Shown here in pieces: positions 25,276 through 33,540 of a stretch of 42,825 bases of DNA. Numbering within the stretch: position 1 is the stretch's first letter; every line of letters starts with the position of its first letter. The position numbers were made by a program, and so were the translations under genes. The stretch spans positions 1 through 42,825 of the forward strand of contig NZ_BMQL01000038.1 of the NCBI RefSeq assembly GCF_014648095.1, given 5' to 3'. The stretch comes from Deinococcus ruber (GTDB taxonomy: Bacteria > Deinococcota > Deinococci > Deinococcales > Deinococcaceae). The notes beneath the pieces were generated by a model, which was not told where the DNA came from, made no database searches, and worked only from the letters and a program-made list of their open reading frames with translations.

Positions 25276-25908
25276 ATGCCCGGTCACGCAGCCGTCAATG
25301 CGCGGCTCGCGGCGCTGTTCACCGAAGACCGCGCCGCGCACGCCGACCAGGGCGGCAGCGTGTACGCGTCGGGCGACGACCTGCTGCAGCGCCTGTCCGA
25401 TCCGGCCCTGTCAGAGCTGTTCGCCTTCATCTCTCAGGGCGTGTTCGAGATCGCGCAGACCATGAACGCGCCGATCTGGAAGGCGTCGGGAGCTGGCAAA
25501 TTGCAGATGGAGATCGTGGGCGCGTGGTATCAGATTCAGAACGGCTACGGCTTTCACGATATTCACAACCACGGCAACTGTTCATGGAGCGGCGTGTATT
25601 ATGTGCAGCTCGACCCGGAAGAGAAACGGGCGGCGCACCCGCAACTGGGCCGCTTCAACGGCATCACGCGCTTTTACGGTCATCAGCTCGGGCTGCTGGG
25701 CGGCGCACATATGGATCTGGGGAACGCCTACCTTCAGGCCAGCAGCTTCGACGTGGTGCCGGAAGCCGGAACGCTGATCGTGTTTCCGTCGTGGTTGAAT
25801 CATCAGGCGATGGCCTACGACGGCGACACAGACCGCATCATCGTGTCGTTCAACGCCCAGGTACACGGGGAACGCGGCGACCAGGCGTTCGGACACGGCT
25901 TTCACTGA
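25276..25908 (+). CDS. Putative 2OG-Fe(II) oxygenase-like protein inside the cox cluster
   Basis: A 210-aa protein from ATG 25276. It matches the TIGR02466/2OG-FeII_Oxy_5 pattern: a double-stranded beta-helix core with WYQIQNGYGFHDIHNHG (His94, His97 and His99 as candidate iron ligands), SGVYYVQLD, and the distal FPSWLNHQ (His176) followed by Arg187 in DRIIVSFN for 2-oxoglutarate. The family signature normally begins with a strand like FPTPV; here VQLLWPTPLL lies in frame upstream of the ATG, but that extension contains no ATG, GTG or TTG. Either the protein is N-terminally shortened or it uses an unusual start such as CTG 25243 or 25246. Substrate unknown. It lies 56 bases after coxG and 18 bases before coxF, so it is part of the operon. 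Confidence 0.75.
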   Translation: MPGHAAVNARLAALFTEDRAAHADQGGSVYASGDDLLQRLSDPALSELFAFISQGVFEIAQTMNAPIWKASGAGKLQMEIVGAWYQIQNGYGFHDIHNHGNCSWSGVYYVQLDPEEKRAAHPQLGRFNGITRFYGHQLGLLGGAHMDLGNAYLQASSFDVVPEAGTLIVFPSWLNHQAMAYDGDTDRIIVSFNAQVHGERGDQAFGHGFH

Positions 25909-25926
25909 CACTCAGCGAGGTATGGC

Positions 25927-27063
25927 ATGCAGATGCAGTTTCTTGAGCAGCTGACCCGGTTGCAGCGCAGCGGGACCAGCTTCGTGACCGCCACCGTGGT
26001 CTCGCGGCGAGCGCCGGTCAGTTCGCATCTCGGCGACCGATCCATCGTGTATGCCGATGGCCGGATGGAAGGCTTTGTGGGCGGGTCGTGCAGCCGGGAC
26101 ATCGTGCGGCGGCAGGCGCTGGAAGCGCTGAAGACAGGCCATCCCCGACTGGTGCTCATCCGGCCCGATCCCGGTGCAGGGTTCGTGCAGGCCGACCTGC
26201 TGCACGCCGAATCCGCCGAGAGCGTGGTGATTCCGATGACCTGTGCGAGCGAGGGAGCAGTGGACATCTATCTGGAACCGTACGTTCCCGCTCCGCTGCT
26301 GCTGGTGGCAGGCCTGACCCCCGTTGCCGACGCCGTGGCCCGGCAGGCAGCGCTGATGGAGTACGACGTGGTGCGTATCGTTACCGCCGCCGAGCAGAGC
26401 GACCTGCCCAGCACGGCCCGCAGCGTCGCGCTCCGCGAACTGCCCGACTTTCTGGCTCCTCTGTCCGACTCCAGGCAAGGACGGATTTCGGCGGTGGTCG
26501 CCTCGCAGGGCCACTACGATGAACCGGTGCTGGAAGCGCTGCTGGGAGCGGGGGTAAGCTTCGTTGGTCTGCTCGCCAGTCACAGGCGGGCACAGACGGT
26601 GCGTGAACTGCTGGAACTTCAGGGCCTGAGCGCCGAGCAGACCGCCAGTATTCGCAGCCCGGTGGGTCTCGATCTGGGTGCCAGAACGCCCCCCGAGGTC
26701 GCCGTGAGCATTCTGGCGGAGGTCATCGTGGCGACCCGCCAGCCGCTCACCTCCACTTTCAGCACTGCTCAGGTGGGCGCAGCGGCAGCGTCTGCGCGAC
26801 GCCCGGACCTTGCCGAGGTGCCCACACCCAGCGTTTCTGACGCACAGATCGCGGGCGATGGAGGCTACCCAGCTGAAGGTCGCCGCCCCCGCCCCGGCTT
26901 CGCGTTCAGCCCGGTGGACGGCGAGGAAATCGAGATGGCAAGCGCGGTGCATTTCGCAGAGCTGAACGGAACCACCTACTATTTCACGTGTGCCAACTGC
27001 AAGCGGCGCTTTCTCAAGAATCCGCAGCAGTTTCTGGGCCAGCCACAGGAACAGACGCCGTGA
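25927..27063 (+). CDS. coxF: XdhC family maturation factor with C-terminal YHS-like domain (CoxF-like)
   Basis: A 378-aa protein from ATG 25927 with GAGG six bases upstream. The N-terminal XdhC domain is of the CoxF subtype: VTATVVSRRAPVSSHLGDRS and EGFVGGSCSRDIVRRQALE. The Rossmann half follows with LLLVAGLTPVADAVARQAAL, SFVGLLASHRRAQTV and RSPVGLDLGARTPPEVAVS. After a low-complexity linker (about 280-325) comes a YHS-like module: FSPVDGEEIEMASAVHFAEL, GTTYYFTCANCKRRF and NPQQFL, with one Cys-x2-Cys pair. YHS domains occur in metal-handling proteins, so a role in copper or molybdenum delivery to CoxL is a fair inference. Its stop overlaps the coxD GTG. Confidence 0.88.
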   Translation: MQMQFLEQLTRLQRSGTSFVTATVVSRRAPVSSHLGDRSIVYADGRMEGFVGGSCSRDIVRRQALEALKTGHPRLVLIRPDPGAGFVQADLLHAESAESVVIPMTCASEGAVDIYLEPYVPAPLLLVAGLTPVADAVARQAALMEYDVVRIVTAAEQSDLPSTARSVALRELPDFLAPLSDSRQGRISAVVASQGHYDEPVLEALLGAGVSFVGLLASHRRAQTVRELLELQGLSAEQTASIRSPVGLDLGARTPPEVAVSILAEVIVATRQPLTSTFSTAQVGAAAASARRPDLAEVPTPSVSDAQIAGDGGYPAEGRRPRPGFAFSPVDGEEIEMASAVHFAELNGTTYYFTCANCKRRFLKNPQQFLGQPQEQTP

Positions 27064-28001
27064 CCGATGTTTCGGTGCTCAGGGCGGCCTTTCAGGAGCG
27101 GGGCTACGTCACGTCCGACGAGTTCGCGACAGCGCTGGAGTTGATGCTGGCCCTCGAAAAACCGCTGCTGATCGAAGGCCCGGCAGGTGTGGGCAAGACC
27201 GAGAGCGCCAAGGTGCTGGCCGGGGCGCTGGGCACCCGTCTGATTCGGCTTCAGTGCTACGAAGGATTGGACGCCAGCAGCGCTCTGTACGAGTGGAACT
27301 ATCCCAGGCAGATGCTGCGGATTCGCCTGACGGAAGGCAGCCGTGAAGGGAGCGTGGCGGAACGCGAAGCCCAGATCTTTAGCGAAGATTTTCTGCTGAA
27401 ACGCCCACTCTTGGAGGCCATCACCCAGGACGCCTCACCGGTTCTGCTGATCGACGAGATCGACCGTGCCGATGAAGCCTTCGAGGCCTTTTTACTCGAA
27501 CTTCTGTCCGACTTCCAGATCAGCATTCCGGAACTCGGCACAGTGCGGGCCACACACCGCCCACGCGTGATTCTGACCAGCAACCGCAGCCGCGAACTCT
27601 CCGACGCACTGCGCCGCCGCTGCCTGTATCTGTGGCAGGGCTATCCCAGCCCTGAGCAGGAACTTTTGATCCTGCACGCCCGCCTGCCGGGCATCTCGGC
27701 GCGGCTGAGCGAGCAGATCGTGGCGGTCATGGCGACCTTGCGGGCACTGCCGTTTCACAAAGTACCGGGCGTGGCCGAGGCACTCGACTGGGGACTGGCC
27801 CTGATGAGCCTGCATGCCGGGCACCTTGACGCCCGCACGGTGCAGCTGACACGCGGCTGCATTTTCAAGGCGCGGGAAGACTGGACACTGCTCGAAGGCA
27901 GGATGGCCCTGCTGGAGCCGATCTGGAACGAGGCCATCGGCAAGCGCCCGGCACTGCCGGAGAGCGACTTCGGCTATGGAAACGTCAGCGTTCGGCGCTG
28001 A
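27060..28001 (+). CDS. coxD: MoxR-type AAA+ ATPase for CO dehydrogenase maturation
   Basis: A 313-aa protein starting at GTG 27060, which overlaps the coxF stop (GTGA). The AAA+ core shows Walker A GPAGVGKT (40-47), Walker B VLLIDEIDRADE (128-139), sensor 1 VILTSNRSRELSDALRRR with the arginine finger, and the CoxD-typical stretch FLLELLSDFQISIPELG. CoxD in Oligotropha is a chaperone-like ATPase required to insert sulfur and copper into the molybdenum centre of CoxL. It works with the VWA protein CoxE, whose gene overlaps the end of this one by 26 bases. An upstream in-frame ATG inside coxF is possible but unlikely. Confidence 0.93.
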   Translation: MTDVSVLRAAFQERGYVTSDEFATALELMLALEKPLLIEGPAGVGKTESAKVLAGALGTRLIRLQCYEGLDASSALYEWNYPRQMLRIRLTEGSREGSVAEREAQIFSEDFLLKRPLLEAITQDASPVLLIDEIDRADEAFEAFLLELLSDFQISIPELGTVRATHRPRVILTSNRSRELSDALRRRCLYLWQGYPSPEQELLILHARLPGISARLSEQIVAVMATLRALPFHKVPGVAEALDWGLALMSLHAGHLDARTVQLTRGCIFKAREDWTLLEGRMALLEPIWNEAIGKRPALPESDFGYGNVSVRR

Positions 28002-29241
28002 TTCGGAGCACTTCGGAGCGTCACACGTCTATCCGGCACGCAGTCTGCCCGAGAACCTGTGTGCCTTCTGCGACGTGCTGCGGCAGGAATCCGGCACTCA
28101 CCTGGGGCCGGGAGCGGTCTTGGACGCGCTGCGAACGCTGGAGTACCTGGGCCTGAGCGACCTGCGGCGAGTAAAAGCGGGGCTGCGGCTTGTTCTCTGT
28201 GCCCGCCAGGAGGACATCGGGCCGTTTGACCGGACCTTCGATGCGTTCTTCTTTCCGGTCGGCGTGGCTCAGCCGGAGCAGCCCGGGGCCGAGCCGCCCA
28301 GACCCCGGCGTGCCAGCGATCAGGACGCACCGCAGGGAACCGAAGAATCGCCCCATCCCCCGCCCCCACAGTCCGCCGAGACGCAGCAGGAAGACTTCGA
28401 CGGCCCCGGCGCACAGCAGAGCGTGGCAGATGACGACCCGGACGCCAGAGCCGCCGAGCAGCCGCTGTACACCCGGTTGAGCGCCCAGAGCGGCGAAGAT
28501 GCGCCACCTGCCGTGCGTGGGAGCCGTGAGATGCTGGCTGCCGCCGCCGCCTTCCTGGCACAACTGCGGCTCGGTACATCACGGCGGTGGCGTCCGGATA
28601 CGCAGGGCACGCGCTTTGATATGCGGCGGACCCTGCGTGCCAGCGTATCGACCGGCTTCGAGGCGCTCACTCCACGCTGGCAGCGTCGGCGCGAGCCTCC
28701 TGGCCGCGTCGTGTTACTGCTTGACGGCAGCCGCTCGATGGCGGGGTACAACGCACCCGTGCTGCAATTCGCTGCGGCTCTGGTACAGCATTCCCGGCGG
28801 GCCGACGTGTTCATCTTCTCGACCGAGCTGCGAGACGTGACGGCAGAACTGCGGCGGGCGAGCCAGCTTTCGGCACCCGCCGACCCATCCGCATTCAGCC
28901 TCCCTGCACTGGGGCACGCCTGGGGCGGCGGCACCCGCATCGGTGAGTGCCTGGAGACGTTTCTGTGCGAGCACGCTCGGCGGGTGCTGAGGCCCAACAC
29001 GCTGGTCATTGTGGCGAGCGACGGCCTGGATGTGGGCGAAGCAGAACTGCTGGGCCGAAGTGTGCAGACTCTGGCCCGCCGCAGCCGGGGTGTGGTGTGG
29101 CTCAATCCGCTGACCGCGCTGGAAGGCTACGCCCCGACTGCCAGAGGAATGAACGCCGCTCTCCCCTACCTGAAAACGCTGACCCACGCCTCATCCCCGC
29201 AGGAGTTTGCCACGCTGGCCCATTACGCACAGAGAAGGTAA
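27976..29241 (+). CDS. coxE: VWA domain protein of CO dehydrogenase maturation
   Basis: A 421-aa protein overlapping the end of coxD by 26 bases. The N-terminal part (1-95) is helical and family-specific (LRQESGTHLGPGAVLDALRT). Residues about 95-185 are a long acidic, proline-rich disordered linker. Residues about 215-421 form a von Willebrand A domain with a complete MIDAS: Asp250-x-Ser252-x-Ser254 (LDGSRSMAG), Thr320 (GGGTRIGE) and Asp349 (ASDGLDVGE). VWA proteins paired with MoxR ATPases act as adaptors that bring the substrate to the ATPase, here for building the Mo-Cu site of CoxL. It is the last recognisable gene of the cox cluster; a stem-loop follows 64 bases after the stop. Confidence 0.92.
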   Translation: METSAFGADSEHFGASHVYPARSLPENLCAFCDVLRQESGTHLGPGAVLDALRTLEYLGLSDLRRVKAGLRLVLCARQEDIGPFDRTFDAFFFPVGVAQPEQPGAEPPRPRRASDQDAPQGTEESPHPPPPQSAETQQEDFDGPGAQQSVADDDPDARAAEQPLYTRLSAQSGEDAPPAVRGSREMLAAAAAFLAQLRLGTSRRWRPDTQGTRFDMRRTLRASVSTGFEALTPRWQRRREPPGRVVLLLDGSRSMAGYNAPVLQFAAALVQHSRRADVFIFSTELRDVTAELRRASQLSAPADPSAFSLPALGHAWGGGTRIGECLETFLCEHARRVLRPNTLVIVASDGLDVGEAELLGRSVQTLARRSRGVVWLNPLTALEGYAPTARGMNAALPYLKTLTHASSPQEFATLAHYAQRR

Positions 29242-29305
29242 ACCGGAAGGCTGTGCCTCTTACTTCGCTGGTTCGCCCGCCCGGTCGGTAGTGAATGGGA
29301 GTCCC

Positions 29306-29325
29306 TGCGGGCTGAGCAGCCCGCA
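29306..29325 (+). terminator. Stem-loop at the end of the cox operon
   Basis: TGCGGGCTG and CAGCCCGCA form a perfect 9-bp stem around two bases (effectively a tight loop once the innermost pairs open), 64 bases after coxE. No T-run follows. It probably ends or stabilises the cox transcript. Confidence 0.5.
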
Positions 29326-29525
29326 AGCCTGAACCGTTCGCCCCTGGTTGGGCTTGGGACACCCCATGAGCTGAATTGTGGATTCGCCCGCTGTCCGCTT
29401 CTCACAAATGGTTGATGGTCGGAATATTACCGTGGAACGTCTCCATATCAGGCGGGAAGAAGCGAACCATATCAACATGGACGCTCTGTGTTTCATCGTT
29501 GAGGTAGTTGATGCAATCCCTGTTT

Positions 29526-29813
29526 TTAATCCTTCTTTAGTTCAGCCATGAAGACGCGCCACACTTCAGACTTTCTGAGCGCCCGCACCAGCGCAGGGAT
29601 GGCCCTCTGAGTGGTGAGATCATGAAACTGCTCCTGTGCTTTGAAGATCTGTGTCTGGAACTCCCGGTGGACACTCACAGGCACGCGTGCCCCGAGCATT
29701 TTCACTGCCGTGCTCGGGGCCGCTTTCTGCTGGCCGTGCGTCTGGACGGCCTCTGAGCTGTCTGCTTTTTCTTTCCGAGCTTCACTGGCTGCCTTCAGGT
29801 TTTTTAGAGTCAT
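29526..29813 (-). CDS. Small ribbon-helix-helix-like partition protein
   Basis: A 95-aa protein from ATG 29813. The first 40 residues are basic and polar (likely disordered); the second half reads GARVPVSVHREFQTQIFKAQ followed by TTQRAIPALVRALRKSE, the strand-helix-helix pattern of CopG/ParG-like DNA binders. Its start overlaps by 32 bases the end of a ParA-like fragment on the same strand, the usual arrangement of plasmid partition operons with a small centromere-binding partner. Because the ParA gene is truncated, this is probably an orphan. The weak ribosome site would be inside the parA remnant. Family assignment is from pattern only. Confidence 0.5.
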   Translation of the reverse strand: MTLKNLKAASEARKEKADSSEAVQTHGQQKAAPSTAVKMLGARVPVSVHREFQTQIFKAQEQFHDLTTQRAIPALVRALRKSEVWRVFMAELKKD

Positions 29814-29986
29814 GCACCTCCATGCGGGTAAAGATTTCGTCTGTAACAGACTTGTAGTCCAGCCAGCAGTTCTTGGCGAGTTTCGACCCGCGCACGTCAC
29901 GCACCAACACCGACTGCTCACTGGCATCCTTGAAGGCGCCGCTTTGACGCACCGTCGATGTCAGCACCGGCTTTGGCATAGAAGCG
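29782..29986 (-). pseudogene. ParA-like partition ATPase, C-terminal remnant
   Basis: About 67 codons of a minus-strand frame reading MPKPVLTSTVRQSGAFKDAS, then RGSKLAKNCWLDYKSVTDEI, ending in KKPEGSQ. This resembles the C-terminal end of plasmid-type ParA proteins (V-L-T-x-x-V-R, then the S-K-x-A-x-x-W-x-D-Y helix), though the ATPase motifs are missing. The frame meets the end of the MITE-like element at 29987 and no ParA sequence is found on its other side, so the gene was cut and its 5' part lost. Confidence 0.45.
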
Positions 29987-30120
29987 CTGTTAAGTACATC
30001 CTTGTAAAGATTTAGATTATCGAAATGGGATGAGGGCGAGGAAAATGCGTCCTAGAGGGCATGTAGACATGCAGTATTATCTGCGAAGTCTTGAAATGTT
30101 AACAAGGATGTACTTAACAG
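29987..30120. mobile_element. MITE-like element, 134 bp with 19-bp perfect terminal inverted repeats
   Basis: The ends CTGTTAAGTACATCCTTGT (29987-30005) and ACAAGGATGTACTTAACAG (30102-30120) are perfect inverted repeats; 24 of the outer 26 bases pair if extended inward. The interior (about 95 bases) is AT-rich compared with its surroundings and has no coding capacity. No target duplication is evident (GCG versus GTG at the flanks). It could be a non-autonomous element or a deletion derivative of an IS. It abuts the truncated parA remnant. Confidence 0.7.
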
Positions 30121-30201
30121 GTGGTGTCGATAACACGGCCACGCCCACTCACAGCCCAGGTGGCACTGCGCGACTTCCTGTACAGCTTCGATCACTGAAG
30201 C

Positions 30202-30366
30202 ATGCTGCTCAGCGAGAACGCTTCGGCAGACAGCCCCGCGCAGATCACGGTTGGCTGGTGGGTCGGGTACGACACTCGCCTGGGCTATAACATGGAAGTG
30301 ATGCCCGTGAGATTCTCGGATTGGAATCCACTGTTGCAGGAACCCGTGCTGAATCTAAACAACTGA
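30202..30366 (+). CDS. Small ORF, 54 aa, followed by a hairpin
   Basis: A 54-codon ORF beginning MLLSENASADSPAQITVGWW and ending in NLNN. The composition is protein-like, with an aromatic middle (GWWVGYDTRLGYNMEV) and no runs of rare residues. The same frame upstream, after a stop at 30196, reads VALRDFLYSFDH, so this may be the tail of a longer broken gene. A terminator-like hairpin begins 13 bases after the stop, which supports transcription. No family recognised and no clear ribosome site. Confidence 0.4.
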   Translation: MLLSENASADSPAQITVGWWVGYDTRLGYNMEVMPVRFSDWNPLLQEPVLNLNN

Positions 30367-30379
30367 AATTAACAACAAG

Positions 30380-30412
30380 AAGCACCCTCCCCAGTTTTCA
30401 GGGCAGGTGCTT
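30380..30412 (+). terminator. Hairpin after the 54-aa ORF
   Basis: AAGCACC (30380-30386) pairs with GGTGCTT (30406-30412), with inner CCC/GGG pairing and a TTTTCA loop, followed by TCTGTCT. It fits a plus-strand intrinsic terminator of moderate quality. Confidence 0.55.
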
Positions 30413-30684
30413 TCTGTCTATCTCAGCGAATTCATACGGCTGGCAGCTCTGTTTTCGTTTCAGCTGTGTAGCAACTGCCAGCCTGAGCGACGGGTCCTGT
30501 TTACCCGACACCATTGGCTGCTGTCAGAGCCGCCGATGAACGCCAGCGCGGCGACGTATGCATGGGCTGCATACCAGCGAGCAGCGAGACTTTATTTCGG
30601 TGCCAGAGCGCTGACGCTAGAGCAAGGAACTCGTGATGTTGGCTGAACTGCCTCCCATGACGACCCAGAAACGCGATCCCGGCC

Positions 30685-33420
30685 TTACCGGCTCACCAAA
30701 CGCTCGGCCGCGTGCGTCTGTTGGTGCGCCATGGAACGCAGCGCCGCTGCTGTCTTGGTCCAGGCCTCCAGTTGGGCACGCAGGGTGCCGCCCGGTTGAC
30801 GGGTAACTGCCGAGACCGCGGTTTCCAGTTCGCCCAGCGGCTCGTCCAGCACGGACCACAGCAGCGTCAGTCCGGCCTGACGGCGACGTGCCACTCCCCA
30901 GGTCCAGCCACCCTGGCCCTCATCCCCGACGTGAAGCGGATCCAGCAATCCGGTGTTCATCAAGGCCGCCGGGCTGAAATAAGTGTTGATCAGAGGACCA
31001 CCATCGACCGAGAAGCACACGGCCAGTTCTCCGGGCCGCTTCCCAGACCGCAAGTCCAGCGTTTGACGGTGCGCTCGTGCCCGGAGGTCGGTGCCGATCT
31101 CCAGTGATAGTCGCCGGTTGATCCGCAGACCAATGGCCCGTGATGAGCTGGGCCCCGCTTTGTCGTCTGTCAGAACCTGCAAGGCAGGCTGCGGATCCGG
31201 GGCCAGCGTCAGTGCTCCAGTCCCGGGTAACAGCGAGTCCCCGGACAGCGATCCGACCAGCAGGGCGTCTCCTTCGCGGTGCAACCGAAGCAACTCAGAC
31301 GTGAGATGGCTTCTGGCCCGTTCCACCAGCTGGGCCACGCGGCGCAGTCCTTCCTGATGCAGCCGCGCGGCGTCCGGAGTCCAACGGGCAGCGAGCGTTT
31401 CGGCCATCAGGCGCCCTGCCTCCTGCAGGACCTGGGAGGTCGGAGGCACAGACCGCTCTGGGCATGCCGAGAGGGTTTCCCACTTCACGGCCAGGCGCTC
31501 GGTTGCTGTGCAGGCGGCCTGAGCTGTCAACGGGGTTGCCTCCCCCGACGGACTGAGACGAACGCCCACCTCCCTCGCCCAGAGGCCGAGCAGCGCTGCC
31601 TCGTTCCGGGTTGGTGGCCGGTTGCTTGCCCCCCGCGCCTGAACCAGATGCCAGCGAGAGCCTAGAGAGGGATCATCACCACTGTCACGCCCCAGTTCGA
31701 GGGTCAGCAGCGGGACGGGCTCCTTGTCCTCGGGACCAGACGCCAGCACACGGACGATGCGCGACCGTCCGGCCCTCACAGCGTGCGCGTAGCCACCCCA
31801 GCCGACACAATGGGACAGTGCCCGGCCGTCCGACACCAGCTCCTGGGGATGGCGAGCCAGCAGCAGCGACCAGAGTCCACCGGTCCACTGCACTGTCCGC
31901 TCCAGCTCGGCGTCGCCAGGCGTCCGGTCGAAGGCACGTTCACCCCCGGTCGCCTCCTCCAGCTCAGCCTCGCTCAGCCCCGTGGCATGACAGACTTCGT
32001 TTTTGACCTTGGCCCGTGTCTGTTCGCGGACGGCATTGACCGCCTGGATGGCTTCCACCGCTTCCGTCAGACCCGGCACGACGAACATCGCGAGGGAGCG
32101 TTCCCGCTGCCAGTCATCCTGAAGTGCTGTCTCCAGAAGCGGAGCCGTCAGAGGGGACGAGGGGGCGTGCGCACCGAGCCGCAGAAACCCCCGCCCGGTC
32201 AGCAGGCCACTCAACTCCGGCAGGGGAACGTCCTGTTCTGCCGGGAGGGAGGCCACCGCTGTGAAGAGGTCCGTGATCTCCTCGAACGCGGTCGAGAGAC
32301 GGTTTTCCTGGAGAAGCTCACTGGTAGGTCCGGCGTGCTGGATTCCAGGAAGCAGCAGATGGAGAGGCCCGGCGGCGGCCTCGGCGGTCAGACAGTGGGT
32401 GGGCCAGGCACCTGCGGCCCGCGCCGCTGTCCACGCACTGCGGCGCACGGGGCATCCTCCAGCGACGCGCGCCGAGCGTGTCCCTTCGTCGTGCCTGATC
32501 TGTCCCCGGTACTTGGCGTCGGTTCTCAACCGTTCCGCCAGTGCCTGCACCGGTCCCGCCGCCACGTCCGGGAGCAGCCGTGACAGGGCCAGCGCCCCGC
32601 TTCGGGCTCCCTGTACCGCGAGCAGCACTTCATCCGGCTCGAAACCTACCAGCGCCGGTTCCAGCACCACACTCAAGGCCCACCGAACGCGGCGAACGAA
32701 AGCGTCCGGATCGAGATCAGGGCGAACAAGCGGGGGGAGTGCGGCACCCGGGAGCGGCGGCAGTGCCAGCGCGGCCCGCTGCCGCTGCCGTTCTGCCCGT
32801 TCAACGCAGAGCGGTGCAGAGCCAGTGTTCTGCAGGAGGGCAGCGGCGGTGATCGTCCTCGCGGTCGCTTCTTCCCAGCTGTCTGGCCCGACGTGCGGCC
32901 GGTGCCAGCGGCGCAGGTGATGCAGATGCCAGCCCGCACCGACGTTGACTGGGCCGTGGTGCCAGGGCAAGGCGAAGACCCGGCGCGCTGCTCTGGAGGT
33001 CCAGCCGGGAGCCACGTGTCCGGGCACAGGGGCGTCCTCCCAGGCGGCGGCCAATTCGAGCACACTGCGGAGGGAGAGCATGCGCCGTAGGCGACGCTGG
33101 ATCGCCTTGGAAGGCGTTGCTTCAGGATCGGCTGAGGCCCACCCTGTCAGAAGTTCTGGCAGGGCGTGGGCGTCCTCAATGATCTGCGTGTGCAGCGTCC
33201 GGAGCGCGTGGTCGAGATCGCTCGCCGGGTACAGCTGCCAGGGAACGCCAACGGAACCAGGTGCAGTCGGGCTGACCAGCACGGTTCTCGGCCCAGCAAA
33301 CAGACTCAGACCTTCCAGACCTTCGCCTGGCGTGATGTCAACCTGCAGCGCCGAGCGGCCGAGGGCGCGCTGTCGTTCGAGCTGCCTGACGAGGAACGGG
33401 GCAAGTCTTGGCTGAGCCAT
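30685..33420 (-). CDS. Large protein with PcfJ-like domain
   Basis: A 911-aa soluble protein from ATG 33420; no strong ribosome binding site is visible. The only recognisable part is residues about 525-622, which fits PcfJ: LVSDGRALSHCVGWGGYAHA (with His-Cys-Val-Gly at 537-540), then RSRIVRVL, LLTLELG, and WHLVQARGASNRPP before LLGLWAREVG. PcfJ-like proteins are found on conjugative plasmids and phages, with unknown biochemical role. The N-terminal 500 residues are Ala/Leu/Arg-rich helices with a Trp/His-rich patch (LPWHHGPVNVGAGWHLHHLR) and no known domain. The C-terminal 290 residues look like an independent alpha/beta unit. It is flanked by partition remnants and a pseudogene, so it is accessory cargo. 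Confidence 0.8.
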   Translation of the reverse strand: MAQPRLAPFLVRQLERQRALGRSALQVDITPGEGLEGLSLFAGPRTVLVSPTAPGSVGVPWQLYPASDLDHALRTLHTQIIEDAHALPELLTGWASADPEATPSKAIQRRLRRMLSLRSVLELAAAWEDAPVPGHVAPGWTSRAARRVFALPWHHGPVNVGAGWHLHHLRRWHRPHVGPDSWEEATARTITAAALLQNTGSAPLCVERAERQRQRAALALPPLPGAALPPLVRPDLDPDAFVRRVRWALSVVLEPALVGFEPDEVLLAVQGARSGALALSRLLPDVAAGPVQALAERLRTDAKYRGQIRHDEGTRSARVAGGCPVRRSAWTAARAAGAWPTHCLTAEAAAGPLHLLLPGIQHAGPTSELLQENRLSTAFEEITDLFTAVASLPAEQDVPLPELSGLLTGRGFLRLGAHAPSSPLTAPLLETALQDDWQRERSLAMFVVPGLTEAVEAIQAVNAVREQTRAKVKNEVCHATGLSEAELEEATGGERAFDRTPGDAELERTVQWTGGLWSLLLARHPQELVSDGRALSHCVGWGGYAHAVRAGRSRIVRVLASGPEDKEPVPLLTLELGRDSGDDPSLGSRWHLVQARGASNRPPTRNEAALLGLWAREVGVRLSPSGEATPLTAQAACTATERLAVKWETLSACPERSVPPTSQVLQEAGRLMAETLAARWTPDAARLHQEGLRRVAQLVERARSHLTSELLRLHREGDALLVGSLSGDSLLPGTGALTLAPDPQPALQVLTDDKAGPSSSRAIGLRINRRLSLEIGTDLRARAHRQTLDLRSGKRPGELAVCFSVDGGPLINTYFSPAALMNTGLLDPLHVGDEGQGGWTWGVARRRQAGLTLLWSVLDEPLGELETAVSAVTRQPGGTLRAQLEAWTKTAAALRSMAHQQTHAAERLVSR

Positions 33421-33540
33421 CAGCTGGCCCAGGCCACAAGGGCAGGAGAGGAGACTGGGAAGACGAACTGCACGTTCCCGAGCTTACCCGGAGGTCCCAT
33501 CCATGCCGTCTGCCTGGTGGCTTAACCCAGGAGCTCCTCT

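Noticed and set aside
25248..25946. 232-codon plus-strand frame overlapping the 2OG oxygenase-like gene
   Set aside because: Arg/Gly-rich shadow frame; the other frame carries the conserved His and Arg motifs of the family.
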